NCBI GenBank assembly: GCA_015680685.1
Contig: MNCI01011140.1
Span: 969,704-1,033,703, forward strand
Length of the DNA stretch: 64,000 nucleotides
Source: Gnetum montanum
Taxonomy: Eukaryota; Streptophyta; Gnetopsida; Gnetales; Gnetaceae
Direction: 5' to 3'
Position 1 is the first letter of the stretch. The number at the start of each line of letters is the position of its first letter. Of this stretch, positions 46,119 to 57,057 are shown piece by piece. The notes below the pieces were generated by a model. It was given only the letters and a program-made list of their open reading frames with translations. It was not told the DNA's origin and ran no database searches. The translations under genes were made by a program, and so were the position numbers.

Positions 46119-48910
46119 TCATGTAGTTCTTGGTGGTAGTGGCTCGTCCATATGTGCCTTTCCATTGTCTTGTGCTCCAGGTCTTGGGGCTTGATGGCGT
46201 TCAAGTATGGTCTGGAGCTTCTCCTCTTTGGTTCAGGGGTCTTGCACCATCCATGCTAATGTTCTAATGTTTGATGGAGTCAGCACCTCCCATGGACAAG
46301 GTAGTTGTAGAAATATCTGATTTGCCTTGACATACCAAGCTGCAAACACCCGTTGTTCCTCCTCATAGGCTCTGGCTTTGTCTCTGTATTCTTGGAAATC
46401 TGCAAGCCATTGAGCCAAATCTATTGCGACACCTTTTTATCCTTGGTAGCTTACTTTAACCACCTCAAGTTTAGAATTTGCAATCTCCATTTTTTGCAAT
46501 ATCTTCTTGCGTTCTACAAATTCTGTTTCATATTTGCTATAGGTGGTGGCTACCTGTTGCTTGAGCTCTGTCCTCAAGTGGCCTACTGTTAACATGGCAA
46601 GGTTGGAATACCGCAGGTTTGCCAACTCCATGTATTCTGTAAGGTTTTGGATCTGCAGGTCCCGGTTCTTAACTTCCACCTAATGGGCAAATGCATATGT
46701 GTCCAATATGGCCCACCAATTAGTGTGTTGAGCACTGAAAGCATTGATGTGGGCCTTGGCCATATGGATCTCCTTCTCGAGGATTTTCTTGTACATTCCC
46801 ACCTAGTCCTGGAAGTGCTCCTTGAGCTTTTCATGTCGTTTAGCCTCATTTTGCCACGCACTTATTTCAATAGCTATCTTTTGATGGATGGCATGTACCT
46901 CCTCCATTGAGAGGGTTTGATTTTCCCTGGCTAAACAGTTCATCTCTTGGTTGACCCAAATGAATTGTTCTCACAACTGATGAAAATGTTCTTTGAGAAC
47001 ATTCTTTAGCTTTTCCATAGAGGTCAACCGAAGGTTGTCGGCAACAAGCTGCTTTTTTTCCTCTTATAAGGCCTTGAGTGCCTTGGTATGCACATGAGTT
47101 TGTGCTTGTACTATAGAGGCATCCCAAACAGTGTTCTCCTTTTTTTCTGCCACCTTTTTATTCTCTATTAATAGCTTGGTGAGTTGCTCAGTTAGAAAAG
47201 TCTCCAACTGGTCTGCGGGAATGAATTGAGAGGGATCCCGCTATGCTGCTTACAGGGTCACGAGCCTTTCTTACAATTTCTGCACTTCTACTTCATCATG
47301 CTCAACCCTCATCTCTGTCAAGACCAGTTTTCCCTTGGTGGAAATGAAGTCTGATTGAATTGGTATAACATCCTGTCAGATGTCAAACAAGAATGTCATC
47401 ACTTATCCTGTTTGTAGCAATCGATCAAGTACATCCTCATGTTCCGCAGGAGTCATTGAGGTTCTGGCCAAAGTTTGAGCATCCTGTGCTCCTATGAAAT
47501 TTTCCAATGGTACAACAGGTACATTAAACGATTCTTTGATGTGGTTTGCGACCACTTCTGCTACTCCTACTGCATCCTGGTGTTGCCTGACCACCCCCGT
47601 GGCCCCTTCACCAGCTTCTAATTGCACTTGAAAAGATGCAACATTTCCTGAGATCTGTTGTGACCAAGTGCTTTCCCCTCCTCCTATCTGAATTAATACT
47701 TCACCCCTTGTGCAATCCAAAGAAACTGTGGGTTGTATGGCATCATCAATGATGCAAAAGAGATTTTTTTCATCACAAATTCCCCAACTAACCATCTCAG
47801 CAATGACCCTGAGATGGCTCATCGATGGTCTATAATCTTGCAGTTGCGGTGGTTGATCTTGGCCCATGCTAGGCCCTGCTTCTTGTTATTGGCTGGGTCC
47901 CGTACTTGGAAGTTGGCTGGGTCCTACGAGTTGAGTTGTAGTTGGCCCAACCATCTATTCTTTTTCTTGTTCTGGTCCTAGCATCTCACCAGTTATTTTC
48001 CTTGCGACTGGTCGCTTTAACAATTCAGCATATGAAGCATTTTGGGCTTTTCAGAGGACACCATTAGTGTATCCTCTAATACCAGCATGTCGACACAACT
48101 TCTGATAAGGCAAGGGAAGGGCAACGCCATCTTCATTATCTTCCGTTCTTTGAACCGCTTGAGGATCTCCGTAAAGTATAGATGAGGCAAGTTAGCATTA
48201 ATCTTTCTCATCAGTACTGCACATCCTCTTACACCATATGTTGAGATTCTTTTTAAGCCCTTTGTGCGGAATAGGTGATAAGTTCAAATTTTGAAATAGA
48301 TCCTTTCTTCCTTCGTCAACTCCCCAAATGTCTTATCTTCCTTGCCATATGCCCTTTCCAACCAAACTCGTCGCACATCAGGGTCTAAATGGGTAGACAA
48401 TTGAGCAACCTTGGGCCCTGTATTTGGAAGGTTTAATACTTCCAAAATAGCCTGAAAAGAGAAGTCAACAGTCACACCACAAATGTTAACCATGGTGCCT
48501 TGTTCTTTATTGTGCCAAAATTGGTACATTTCCACTAAGTACCAGGCACCACTTTCAGAGAGGATAGGCCATAACGAGGACCCTGTGAGGTGATCCCTAA
48601 CGACCTCCAGAGCAAACTCTGCAAACAATTCAAATTTTAACTCCACAATCACTACAGTGAATTTGGACTTCTCGTGAATGGCCTTAACACAATCCTGGGG
48701 CAACGTGAGATGTTGTCCCTGTTCAGCCGCAGCAGTTGCTCCTCCTTCTACCTACCTTGATTGTACAGTAATAGGGTCCTCATGGTGGATGCTAAATGAT
48801 TGTTCCTCCTGCTTTGCATGTTATCTAGTAGGATCTTATCTACCTCCTCTCCTAGGTTATTTTCTCCCACCTTGAGTAGGACCTTCCTATTGTCCTCATT
48901 TCGAGGCCAT
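46119..48910 (-). pseudogene. Element D ORF2, near full length
   Basis: About 930 codons from ATG (48910) to TGA (46119), the fullest copy. By rough residue number: a basic, low-complexity N-terminus to about 65; a conserved region of about 110-300 with QFWHNKEQGT, VDFSFQAILEVLNLPN, EERIYFKI*TYHLF and LPFPCLIR, which I match from memory to the Pfam 'putative plant transposon protein' family; a Pro/Gln linker; MSHLRVIAEMVSWGICDEKN near 350; DVLDRLLQTG near 500; then to about 830 a charged, Gln/Glu/Lys-rich section that looks like coiled coil; EEEQRVFAAWYVKANQ near 845. About a dozen stops, most of them TAG at former CAG or TGG codons, and one frameshift near 48115. The role is unknown; a partner of Gag is one guess. 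Confidence 0.8.
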
Positions 48911-50872
48911 CTGCAATCACACAAGGCCAATCATTAGTAAGGTTGTTACCAAAGTTAGGTTATACCTTACTGCTTGCCTTAATAGATCACTTTATTTCCG
49001 TGTGATGTTAATTATTGGAAGAACATGTCTCCGAAAGATTATAATGTTGAGTCCTCTTTACTTAGGTGGTTTCCAAATATAATTTTCTTGTATAGCCAAG
49101 GGGATGAAATTTTTTTTGACACATTTTATTCTTAATTTTACAACTAATTACCCTTAAAGATGTCCTTCGGGCAATGATGAATTTCCAAATATTTATGCAC
49201 TATTCGGCATGTGCCTCTCCCCCACAACTAAGTTGAACACTCCAGGTTCAAGTAGGTTCAGATGAAATGAAAATCAGAGTACCAGTGAGCGAGTTACAAG
49301 TATGAAAGCAAGGGTTGCGCAATCACAAATCAGAGAGAGAAAATTGGAAAACTTCGCCCGTGTGAATAGTTGAAAATGAGGTGAAGCAGCATGGGGGTCA
49401 TCTATATATAGCTTGAAGGAACACGATATCACGTACGATACATCGGGGATGCAATATCGCATCAGTCGCGATATCGCATATGCAATATCTCAGCTTTATT
49501 GATATTGGGCACAATTAAAGATACCAAATTTTTTGAGGATTTCTTGAAATTGACATTGTAAACTTAGGACATTGGACTATTGTTAAGTTGTTCTAGGGTA
49601 ATTCAATTATTTTGAAAGGCATAAATAATTATGATGGTGTGGAATTTATCAATAAGGACCGCAGATGGGAGAAAAAGGCTATGTGATGGTTCATAGGAAC
49701 ATTGAATTAGACGGATAGTAATAAGGGAAAGAAAACCGTTGGCAATACGCTAGGGGTAATAGATGGTATGCGGAAGATGTGTTATGAATGCAAATAACAA
49801 AAATTATGTAAGTGGGTCCTCCCCAAAGCAGGTTCCAACCTATAATGCCCTTGCGTAACCACACTTAAAAGTGTCCGTGGGCACTCAAAGGGTTCAATGT
49901 AATCCAAACTGATTCCACAAAACACACACATTTAAATATCACCAGAATAAGGTAAGAATTCTACACTATATGAGACACGAGATACAATTACATGAATAGC
50001 GAGGTGAGATGGACTATAGAAGGGATTGTAGAAATTGGGACATGAGCTAACTAACCCAGGGCATAGTGAATCCTACGTGTAAAGCATGATTAAGGTGTCA
50101 TTAACCCGTCGTTCCTAGATAAAGACCAAGTCCATTTCTTTGATCAGTGACACTGCATTGGTTCCTCCCATGATGAGCGACTAAGAGAATACTAGAGCAA
50201 CAAGGCGTATGATCACTTGGCATTTGGTTCAAGGGAGGAGTGATTTTTGCTTTGCGGCACTTCCTTTTTCTACTTTTCTTTTCTTCTTTCTCTTTACTTT
50301 TTCTTTTGATTGCTGAATCTAGAGAAGCCACCAACCTTCAGGCATGGGTGCATGTCTTTCAAGTGGGACCCCCTTAGAATAACATTGGATTTTTGAGTGC
50401 CCTTTTGATTACTCTTACTCCCATTTTTCGTTAGATCTACAAGGATCTTAGTACAACCACGTTGCATGATAACTCCCACAGACGTCACCAAAGAGAATCC
50501 GCAAGTCCCCTTGATGTCACACCCTAATCATTTCCTCTTGGTCCATCCTTCTTCATTTCGGGTACAATGAACACTAAATTAATTTTAAGTTTTAAGAATG
50601 TCAAGAATATCACTGTACCCTCAAACAGAACCTCTTATTTGTAAAATGGATGAGTGGATGTAATGGGCTTACTGTCCAAATAATTGATTGCTCGAGACTT
50701 GATAACATAGAACACACCTCAACCAACAAGCCGCATGAGTGTTTTATTGGTAGATGAGATTACTTATAAAAAGACAAAAAGATAAAACAAGAAATTGCAA
50801 AAAATGAAAAACTGGAAAAAAAAAATTGTAAAATTAAAGAAAATGAAAAATATTTATTAATCCTGCTTGTTA
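48911..50872 (-). other. Element D spacer between gag and ORF2
   Basis: Non-coding, with the conserved blocks GGGTCCTCCCCAAAGCAGG (49816), CAACCTTCAGGCATGGGTG (50334) and GTCCCCTTGATGTCACACCC (50503). A polypurine-like tract lies at 49210-49232 (TAGTTGTGGGGGAGAGG on the - strand). Confidence 0.7.
49403..49500 (-). promoter_or_regulatory. Element D internal LTR-like promoter
   Basis: TATATATAG on the - strand near 49410-49402, preceded by GATATTGCATATGCGATATC-type palindromic words (49424-49492). This is the class found in the LTRs of D. About 490 bp upstream of ORF2. Confidence 0.55.
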
Positions 50873-52857
50873 TTAAAATGGGGGATATCCCCCATAACTA
50901 AACAGTTGAGCATGGCGATGATTAATAAATGAAAGGTGAGGATCCTTGCATGTTGGAAACATTGGAACTTGGTCATTCCTACCCCATTAAGGTTCACACA
51001 CTTGATTGTAGTAAGTGTAGTGGGGCAATTTATAAGGTGTGGTTCCCTAGTAAAGAATTGGCCCACTATGATACTTGGGACCGTAAGATGGTATGCAAGG
51101 ATAAGGATGTTGCTCTTCATGGTTGTATTCATTGGGCCATTTGGTTGTTGGATTGTTAATTGGTGGCCCTGATGAAGTAACACAAGGCATTGGGTTCGAA
51201 GAGAAGGATGCACCACAATGTTGGGCTTGTGCTAAGTTGGAGGATGCAGTGGCCTTGGAATTGTGTTGTCCCTTCTTATGGTCATGTCTAAAGAAGGGAC
51301 GCCTTCAATGTTGAGGAGGTCTCTCACTACTGTTAGTAATATTAGCACAAGTGACGCTCGTGGATTGTTGCTATGGTGCAGACACTTTACGAATAGTTGG
51401 TGGCAATGTAGAAGGAGGGAAAGGATGAGAATTTTGAAATTTCAGAGAAATGTAAGGTACGCAAGGCGATGGTTGTGTTGAAGACATAGGCTGATAGTAT
51501 TGAGGAGAATGATAATGCGATGAGATAGAGTATGTTGGCCTAGTTGTAGAAATAGGGTATTGGACTAGATAAGCATTTGGATTTAGATGATATGAAGGGT
51601 GTCTCCAGTTTAGGGGTGCTGTCCCCCATGACTAGGATTTTTGCCACTGTGATAGAACACAGTATCTCTGTATGAACTCTAGATGTAACGTGCTTCCCCA
51701 ATGCTCATATAAATATAACAAGATTGGGCATTGGCACTTGGGGTGATCGTACAAGCAAAAGTTGCATTCATACATATGATTGGCAGTTGAGCTCTTATCT
51801 TCCTCATCCCTTCTTTCCGATTGTCTAATGATACTTGGTCCTACTTCTCGGGTTTTCAAAACTCTATCTCCAATTATATCAATAAATTATCCACACTTTT
51901 TATGTGTCCATTCCAACATCTTATTAATCTTTGCCTCAACTTCCTCTAATGATTATTGTACTAGCAAAGATGATTTTTCCTCCTTGAGATAGGTTAATTT
52001 CTCCTTTTTATGATTATGGACCTTTGTTACGTTGAGATTTTGGTCCCGTTGATGTTTTTCAACACTCTCCCATCTAGCCATTTCTCCTTCTTCTTTTGCT
52101 ACCTACTTAATAAGCTCTTGGACTTGATGGGTTTGTATTTTGTATAGTTGACCTTGGGCATACATCCCTAGGGTTTCTCTTGTTGCATCATGAAGCCCAT
52201 CAATGATATGGTACATTAGCCTTTCTTTAGAGAACTCATGGCCTGGGCAGTTGTTTAACAGTGCATAATATCTTTCTAACGCCATGTCCAAGGGTTCATG
52301 CTATGCTTGTTTCCACTCTTAGATTTGTTTTCTCAAGGCTGACACTCTTGCATAGGTTTGATATCTTTCGTTAAAGAGTTCTACCATTCTTAGCCAATGT
52401 CATATTGAATTTGGTCTTAACGATCTATACCATACTTTTGCTTGGCCAACGAGTGTCATACGAAAGAGCTTGAGTTTTGTCAACTGTTATCAATGTTGTT
52501 CCATGTACAAGCATCATAGAAGGCTTGTAAATGTTGTTGCGGATCTAAGTCATAGCCTCCTAAGAAATTGGGAAAGTTGTTTAAATCGAGCCTGGGTAGG
52601 CGACTCTCTTTACGATGCCTACGGGAGATTTGAACAGCCTCTTGTATTCGCGTTAGGCTTGTAGTGGCCAATGGGGGATCATCGTTATCAAGTAGGTTAT
52701 GCTTTCGTGTGTTGGGATAATATTGCCTTTATTTATGTTTATAAGAAACCCCCACCTCAGGTTGCGTACTTCAATCTTCATTGTCATATAATTCATTGGC
52801 TCTCCAATGAATTTCCTCACTAGGTATGGCATTATCGTAATCTTGTAGGAGAGGCAT
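50873..52857 (-). pseudogene. gag: Element D gag
   Basis: Starts MPLLQDYDNA on the - strand. Gag core: RHRKESRLPRLDLNNFPNFLGGYDLDPQ (about 52615-52535), QTYARVSALR near 52350, LGMYAQGQLYKIQTHQVQELIK to 52103. The zinc knuckle CNFCLYDHPKCQC near 51760-51720 keeps all four metal ligands (CX2CX3HX4C). The Pro-rich tail ends with FSYGGYPPF and TAA at 50873; the codons for YGGYPP form a GGGGGATATCCCCC palindrome. A few stops and frameshifts (for example near 52760) make it a pseudogene, but it is the best gag here. Gag would form the particle that packages element RNA. Confidence 0.85.
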
Positions 52858-52976
52858 GGTTGTGAAATTGTGTGTGAATTTATATGTGACTTTTTATAAT
52901 TATTTTTTCCTAAAATATATATCCTTAATCCCTGTATAGCAACCTTGTATGATATAACTAGTCTAGATAACTAGCG

Positions 52977-52994
52977 TCCCCGGCAACGACGCCA
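52977..52994 (-). other. Element D primer-binding site (tRNA-Asp)
   Basis: On the - strand TGGCGTCGTTGCCGGGGA, one mismatch from the 18-base complement of the plant tRNA-Asp 3' end plus CCA. This is the best site in the window and confirms the 5' end of the internal region. Confidence 0.85.
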
Positions 52995-52995
52995 A

Positions 52996-53792
52996 TGATG
53001 AGTGGTGAGGTACCCCTACAGTCAATCATACAAATACGAGCATTTCACCCATGATCTGGTTGAACTCTGTAGATGGACTAGTTGTGGTATCAAGACAGTT
53101 ATCCTTAGGTCACAGTTCACTGTCTTCTCATTTGGACTAGTGTTAACTTTGTCACGTATGGTTTAGTCTAGAGTGAGGTGTATGATGTGTTCCTATACTA
53201 ATGCTAGTCCTGGATGTAATGGAAAATGATATTAACTAAGCTAAGAGAGAGAGGGTGAGAGAGAATCTAAGCTAGCCTAAGTGCGATAAGAATCCATTCC
53301 TCAATCATCCATACACATCTTGGACCTCATGCACGACTACCACTAGGATTACCAAGCGTAGATCCTAGGTATGCTACTAGGTTACCAAGTAGTCACACTT
53401 AAATGCTTGTAATCAAGTCGTACTCATTCTATGTTTAACAGGAGTTTAGGGTGAAGAGATATTAACTAAGAAAGTGGTAAATAACAATTAAATAAATGAT
53501 TAAACTAAGTGAATGCTACAATGATGAAGTAATCTCGATCTTTATTTCCGGTCATGTACGTGTCCAAGTACATCACACTTGAATAAGGATGCCGTACAAT
53601 TACAATCACCACACTGTGGACATGCACTCAGAGAGAAGGGTTGAAAGAAGAACTACTTTAAAAGAAAATCTAAAACTAAGTACTAACTCCAAAAACTACC
53701 TACCAGATCTACCTACCTCTTATTTATAGATGAGGAGACAGGCTGTGATATCGCATACGCAATATCACGGCTAACAAAATGATAACTCATGA
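52996..53792 (-). repeat. Element D 5' LTR
   Basis: 797 bp. TATA on the - strand at 53728-53721. 64 bp lie upstream, with two GATATC-type words (one more than the 3' LTR), and 733 bp from TATA to end. Confidence 0.95.
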
Positions 53793-53797
53793 ACTGG

Positions 53798-53997
53798 AAA
53801 CAAACTAACAAAACTTCTCTATGTCTACATATAAAATCTATTTCTCTCTATATGTAAACCATGCATCCAATTTTGGTATTTATAGGCTAGCATGAAAGTG
53901 GCAATATCGGATCCCCGACATCAGAGATTATGCCCTGATATCAGATACTCAATAATGTAGCTTCAATATCGGAGCCCTACAAAAACATGACTCGTCA
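53798..53997 (-). repeat. Element C 5' LTR, upstream part
   Basis: Completes the LTR interrupted at 45144. TATA on the - strand at 53884-53877, with 113 bp of U3 array containing CCGATATTGCC and CTGATATCAGGG words. Ends (LTR start) at ...GACTCGTCA, 53997. Confidence 0.9.
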
Positions 53998-54002
53998 CCT
54001 AT

Positions 54003-54126
54003 CCAATCTAAAGTAGTTCGATAGCTTTAGATCATCTTTGGTCACTATCGTTGGATCTCTAGCTATGTCACAAAGATGATTGTGCCTTGCATGAGCCTCT
54101 TCAAATAGTTTCTTATGTTGTATATG
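54003..54126 (-). pseudogene. Element F gag, middle fragment
   Basis: About 41 codons left between elements C and E: HKKLFEEAHARHNHLCDIARDP, then a short acidic tail. The frame joins to the gag part ending at 60129, across the GTTGT duplication of E. It is known only as part of F and is not recognised alone. Confidence 0.55.
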
Positions 54127-54131
54127 GTTGT

Positions 54132-55031
54132 TGATGAGTGGCGAGGTACCCCTACACTCAACCATACGAATACAAGTGTTCATGCACGATCCAGTTGAAC
54201 TCCACAAATGAGCTAGTTGTGGTATCTAGATAGTTACACATTAATCGTAGTTCAATATCTTCCCACCTAGACTAGTATTTGCTTTGTCATGTATGGTTTA
54301 GTCCAAAGTGAGGTGTATGATGTGGTCCTAAGCTAGTGCTACTCCTAGAGGCAATGGAAAATAACTTTGTTTTAAGCTAAGAGGGAGTGGAAGAAGAGAA
54401 TCTGAGCTAGCCTAAGTGCGATGAGCATCTTTCCTTAATCATCTGTACACATCTTGGACCTCGTGTACTACTTCTGGGATTACCAAGCATATATTACTTA
54501 AGCGCTCCTAGATATGCTACTGGGTTACCAAGTAGTCACACTTAAATGCTCGTGATTAAGTCGTACTCATTCCATGTTTAATAACAGGGATAGTAAATAA
54601 AGGTAAAGAAATATTAATTAATAAAATAATAAATAATAATAACAATTAAAGGAATTAAAACTAAGTGAATGCTACAATGATGGAGTAATCTTGATCTTTA
54701 TTGCTGGTCATGTGCGTGTCCAAGTATGTCACACTCGAATAAAGGTTTTGTACAATTACAATCATCACACTGCAGGCATGCACTAGGGAAAGAGTTGAGA
54801 TGAACTAAAAATAACAAAAAAGACTCTACTTCTACACTTACTTACTCCCTTCCTATGTGCTCGAATGTGTATTTATAGGCTTACACAAGAATCACGATAT
54901 TATGTATCCAATATCGTTATCCAGGCCACAATATTTCGTACCTGATATCAAGAGTCCGATATCGAGGGTCCGATATCAAGGGTCTAATATCAAGGATCCA
55001 ATATTAGCACTTGACAAACCATGATTTATCA
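54132..55031 (-). repeat. Element E 3' LTR
   Basis: 900 bp. TATA on the - strand at 54877-54870. 746 bp from TATA to end, 154 bp upstream. The array at 54944-54999 has four 14-bp units of GATATCAAGGGTCY. Confidence 0.95.
54944..54999. repeat. 14-bp U3 repeat array, four units
   Basis: Units start at 54944, 54958, 54972 and 54986, each a variant of GATATCAAGGGTCY. Confidence 0.9.
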
Positions 55032-55047
55032 TATCCCCACAACTGAA
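55032..55047 (-). other. Element E polypurine tract
   Basis: On the - strand TTCAGTTGTGGGGATA before the 3' LTR. Confidence 0.75.
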
Positions 55048-55189
55048 TAACAACTCATCCTTGAGTAAAAGAAAGTGAGGAACAAGTTCATTTAATTACA
55101 AACAAGGGATAGGTATGAGATTATTGAATGACCATGGACTGTTTCATGCTACAATATGGAATTAAAAAAAATGTGGACACAGACACTAG

Positions 55190-55564
55190 GCTTCTGAGAT
55201 TGAAACCATTGAAGAAGTACCTAACATTTCTCCTCTTCTATCCAAGGATTATGAGTCGTCCATGCTAATGTTCCAATGTTTAATGGAGTCGACACTTCCC
55301 ATGGACACAGTAGCTACAGGAACACTTGATTGGCCTTGACATGCCATGCCACAAATAGTCGTCATTCCTCTTCATAGGCTTGGGCCTTGACCTCTCCACC
55401 TTTTTCTTGGCCAGATTGTGCAATGACAAGAGTTCTCTGATGGAAGCTGAATGATTGTGCCTCCAACTATGCATGTTCTGCATGAGGTCCTTGGTTTCTA
55501 CCTCCCCCTAGGCATTCAATTGCACCTTGAGAAGGTCCTCCTTGTTGTCCTCTTTTAGGGGTCA
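55190..55564 (-). pseudogene. Element E ORF2 remnant (both ends only)
   Basis: The N-terminal codons (CTG in place of the start ATG, then TPKRGQQGGPSQG) run to about residue 60. They are then joined to the C-terminal EAQAYEEE...FVAWHVKANQVFL...CPWEVSTP region that in D begins near residue 835. So about 2.4 kb of ORF2, including the transposon-protein-like region and the coiled-coil part, is gone. No ORF2 protein could be made. Confidence 0.75.
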
Positions 55565-57057
55565 GATATAATTACACAAAGATCAATTGTTAGTAAGGTT
55601 ATTGAAAGAGTTCAATTATTTCATACCTTACTCATTGCCTTTAATAAATGTTGAATTCTTTGCTTAGTGTGATTTTAGAGTTAGAAATTTTTTCAAAGCA
55701 ATTGCCCTAAAAGTTTAATGTCGGGCCTGATTTGTTTAGGTGACACATAAAAGAACATGTAATGGTTTTGAGGAACGTTTGATAAAATGATAACAAAGGA
55801 AAGAATATATTTGGCAATGAAGTACTTGGATGGTATAAAATGATGTGGTGGTGTGCAATAAGTACAAATTACAAAAGTCACGCAAGTGGGTCCTCCCCAA
55901 AGCAGGTTCCAACCTATAATTCCCTTGCATAACCATACCTTAAAATGTCCATAGGAACTAGAAGGGTTAAATGTAATCTACATTGATGCAACAAAACACA
56001 CACATGTTGATGCTACCATGATGAGCTAGGAATTCTATGCTACACAAGACATGAGTCACAAATACATGAATAGTGAGATGAGTCAAATTGTAGAAGGGAT
56101 TGCAGAGATTGGGACATGAGGTAACTAACCCAAGGCATAATGAATCCAAAGTGTCAGATGTGATTAATGCTTCATTAGCATGCCACTCCAAAATCAAGAC
56201 CAAGTCCATCTTCTGATCAATGACATCGCATTGCTTCATCCAATGATGGACAACCATAAGAGTATCATAATGGTAAGGTGTATGATCACTTGACATTTCG
56301 TTTAAGAAAGGAATGATTTGGAATTTCTTTGTGGCATAGTTGTCTTGATCTTTTCATTTCTTTTTGTCTGGCCACTTTAGCACACTCTCTCTATTTTATT
56401 TTATTTTTTGATGAGTACTCTAGAGAAGCTGCCTACTTTCAGGCATGGGTGCATGTCTTCCCAGTGGGACCCCCTAGAATGGCATTGGGTTTCCTTATTG
56501 AATGCCTTTATTACTCTTACTTACATTTTTTGTTAGATCTACAAGGATCTTAGTACAACCAAGCTGCATGATAGCACCTATAGATGTCACCAAAGAGAAT
56601 CCACAAGTCCCCTTGATGTCACACCCTAGCCATTCCTTCTTAGTCCATCATTCTTCAACTTGGACATAATGAGCACAAAATTACTTTTAAGTTTTTATGA
56701 TGACAAGGATATTATCGTGCCTAGAGTAGAACCTCTTATTAATAGAATGGTTGGGTGGATGTGGTGGGCTCGTTGTCCAAATAATTAGCCACCTGAGACT
56801 TGATATCATAGAACAACACCTCAACCAATGAGTCACATGAGTGTTTTATTCATAGATGAGATTACCCATAAAAAGATAAAAAGATAAAACAATAAATAAA
56901 AAGATGAAGCAATAAATAAAAAGATAAAACAACAATTGAAAGATGAAAAACTAAAAAATAAAAAATTGTAAAGTTAAAGAAAGGAAAAACATTTATTAAG
57001 TCTACTCGTTAGAATGGAGGATATCCCACATAACTAAACTTTTAATCATGGCGATAA
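55565..57057 (-). other. Element E spacer, internal promoter missing
   Basis: The conserved spacer blocks are present (GGGTCCTCCCCAAAGCAGG at 55889; AGGCATGGGTGCATGTCTT at 56441; GTCCCCTTGATGTCACACCC at 56607). The stretch that carries the array and TATA box in A-D is absent; the sequence jumps from the ORF2-proximal leader to the block near 55735. No gene. Confidence 0.65.

Larger units (their letters stand above)
45145..53792 (-). mobile_element. Element D, family 1 LTR element inside the LTR of element C
   Basis: 8648 bp with LTRs of 783 and 797 bp. The TSD is ACTAG (45140-45144) against ACTGG (53793-53797), one mismatch. The flanks rejoin into a continuous C-type LTR, which proves that D is younger than C. 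D has the best-preserved gag, ORF2 and primer site of the family in this window and is the best reference copy. No pol domain. Confidence 0.95.
36400..53997 (-). mobile_element. Element C, family 1 LTR element, containing element D
   Basis: On the - strand. The 3' LTR runs from the gap to 36865; the internal part is 36866-44483; the 5' LTR is split into 44484-45144 and 53798-53997 by element D. The right flank is CCTAT (53998-54002); the left flank is hidden in the gap, so the TSD cannot be checked. C lies in the gag tail of element F. Its open frames are heavily broken, and its U3 motif is of a third class (CGATATTGA, CTAATATT). Confidence 0.9.

Noticed and set aside
46353-46592. Hydrophobic + strand ORFs opposite ORF2 of D as membrane proteins
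   Set aside because: They are the antisense of a charged coiled-coil-like region; the same effect appears in every ORF2 copy.
52977-52994. tRNA gene fragment
   Set aside because: Only the complement of the tRNA 3' end is present, directly beside the LTR; it is a primer-binding site.
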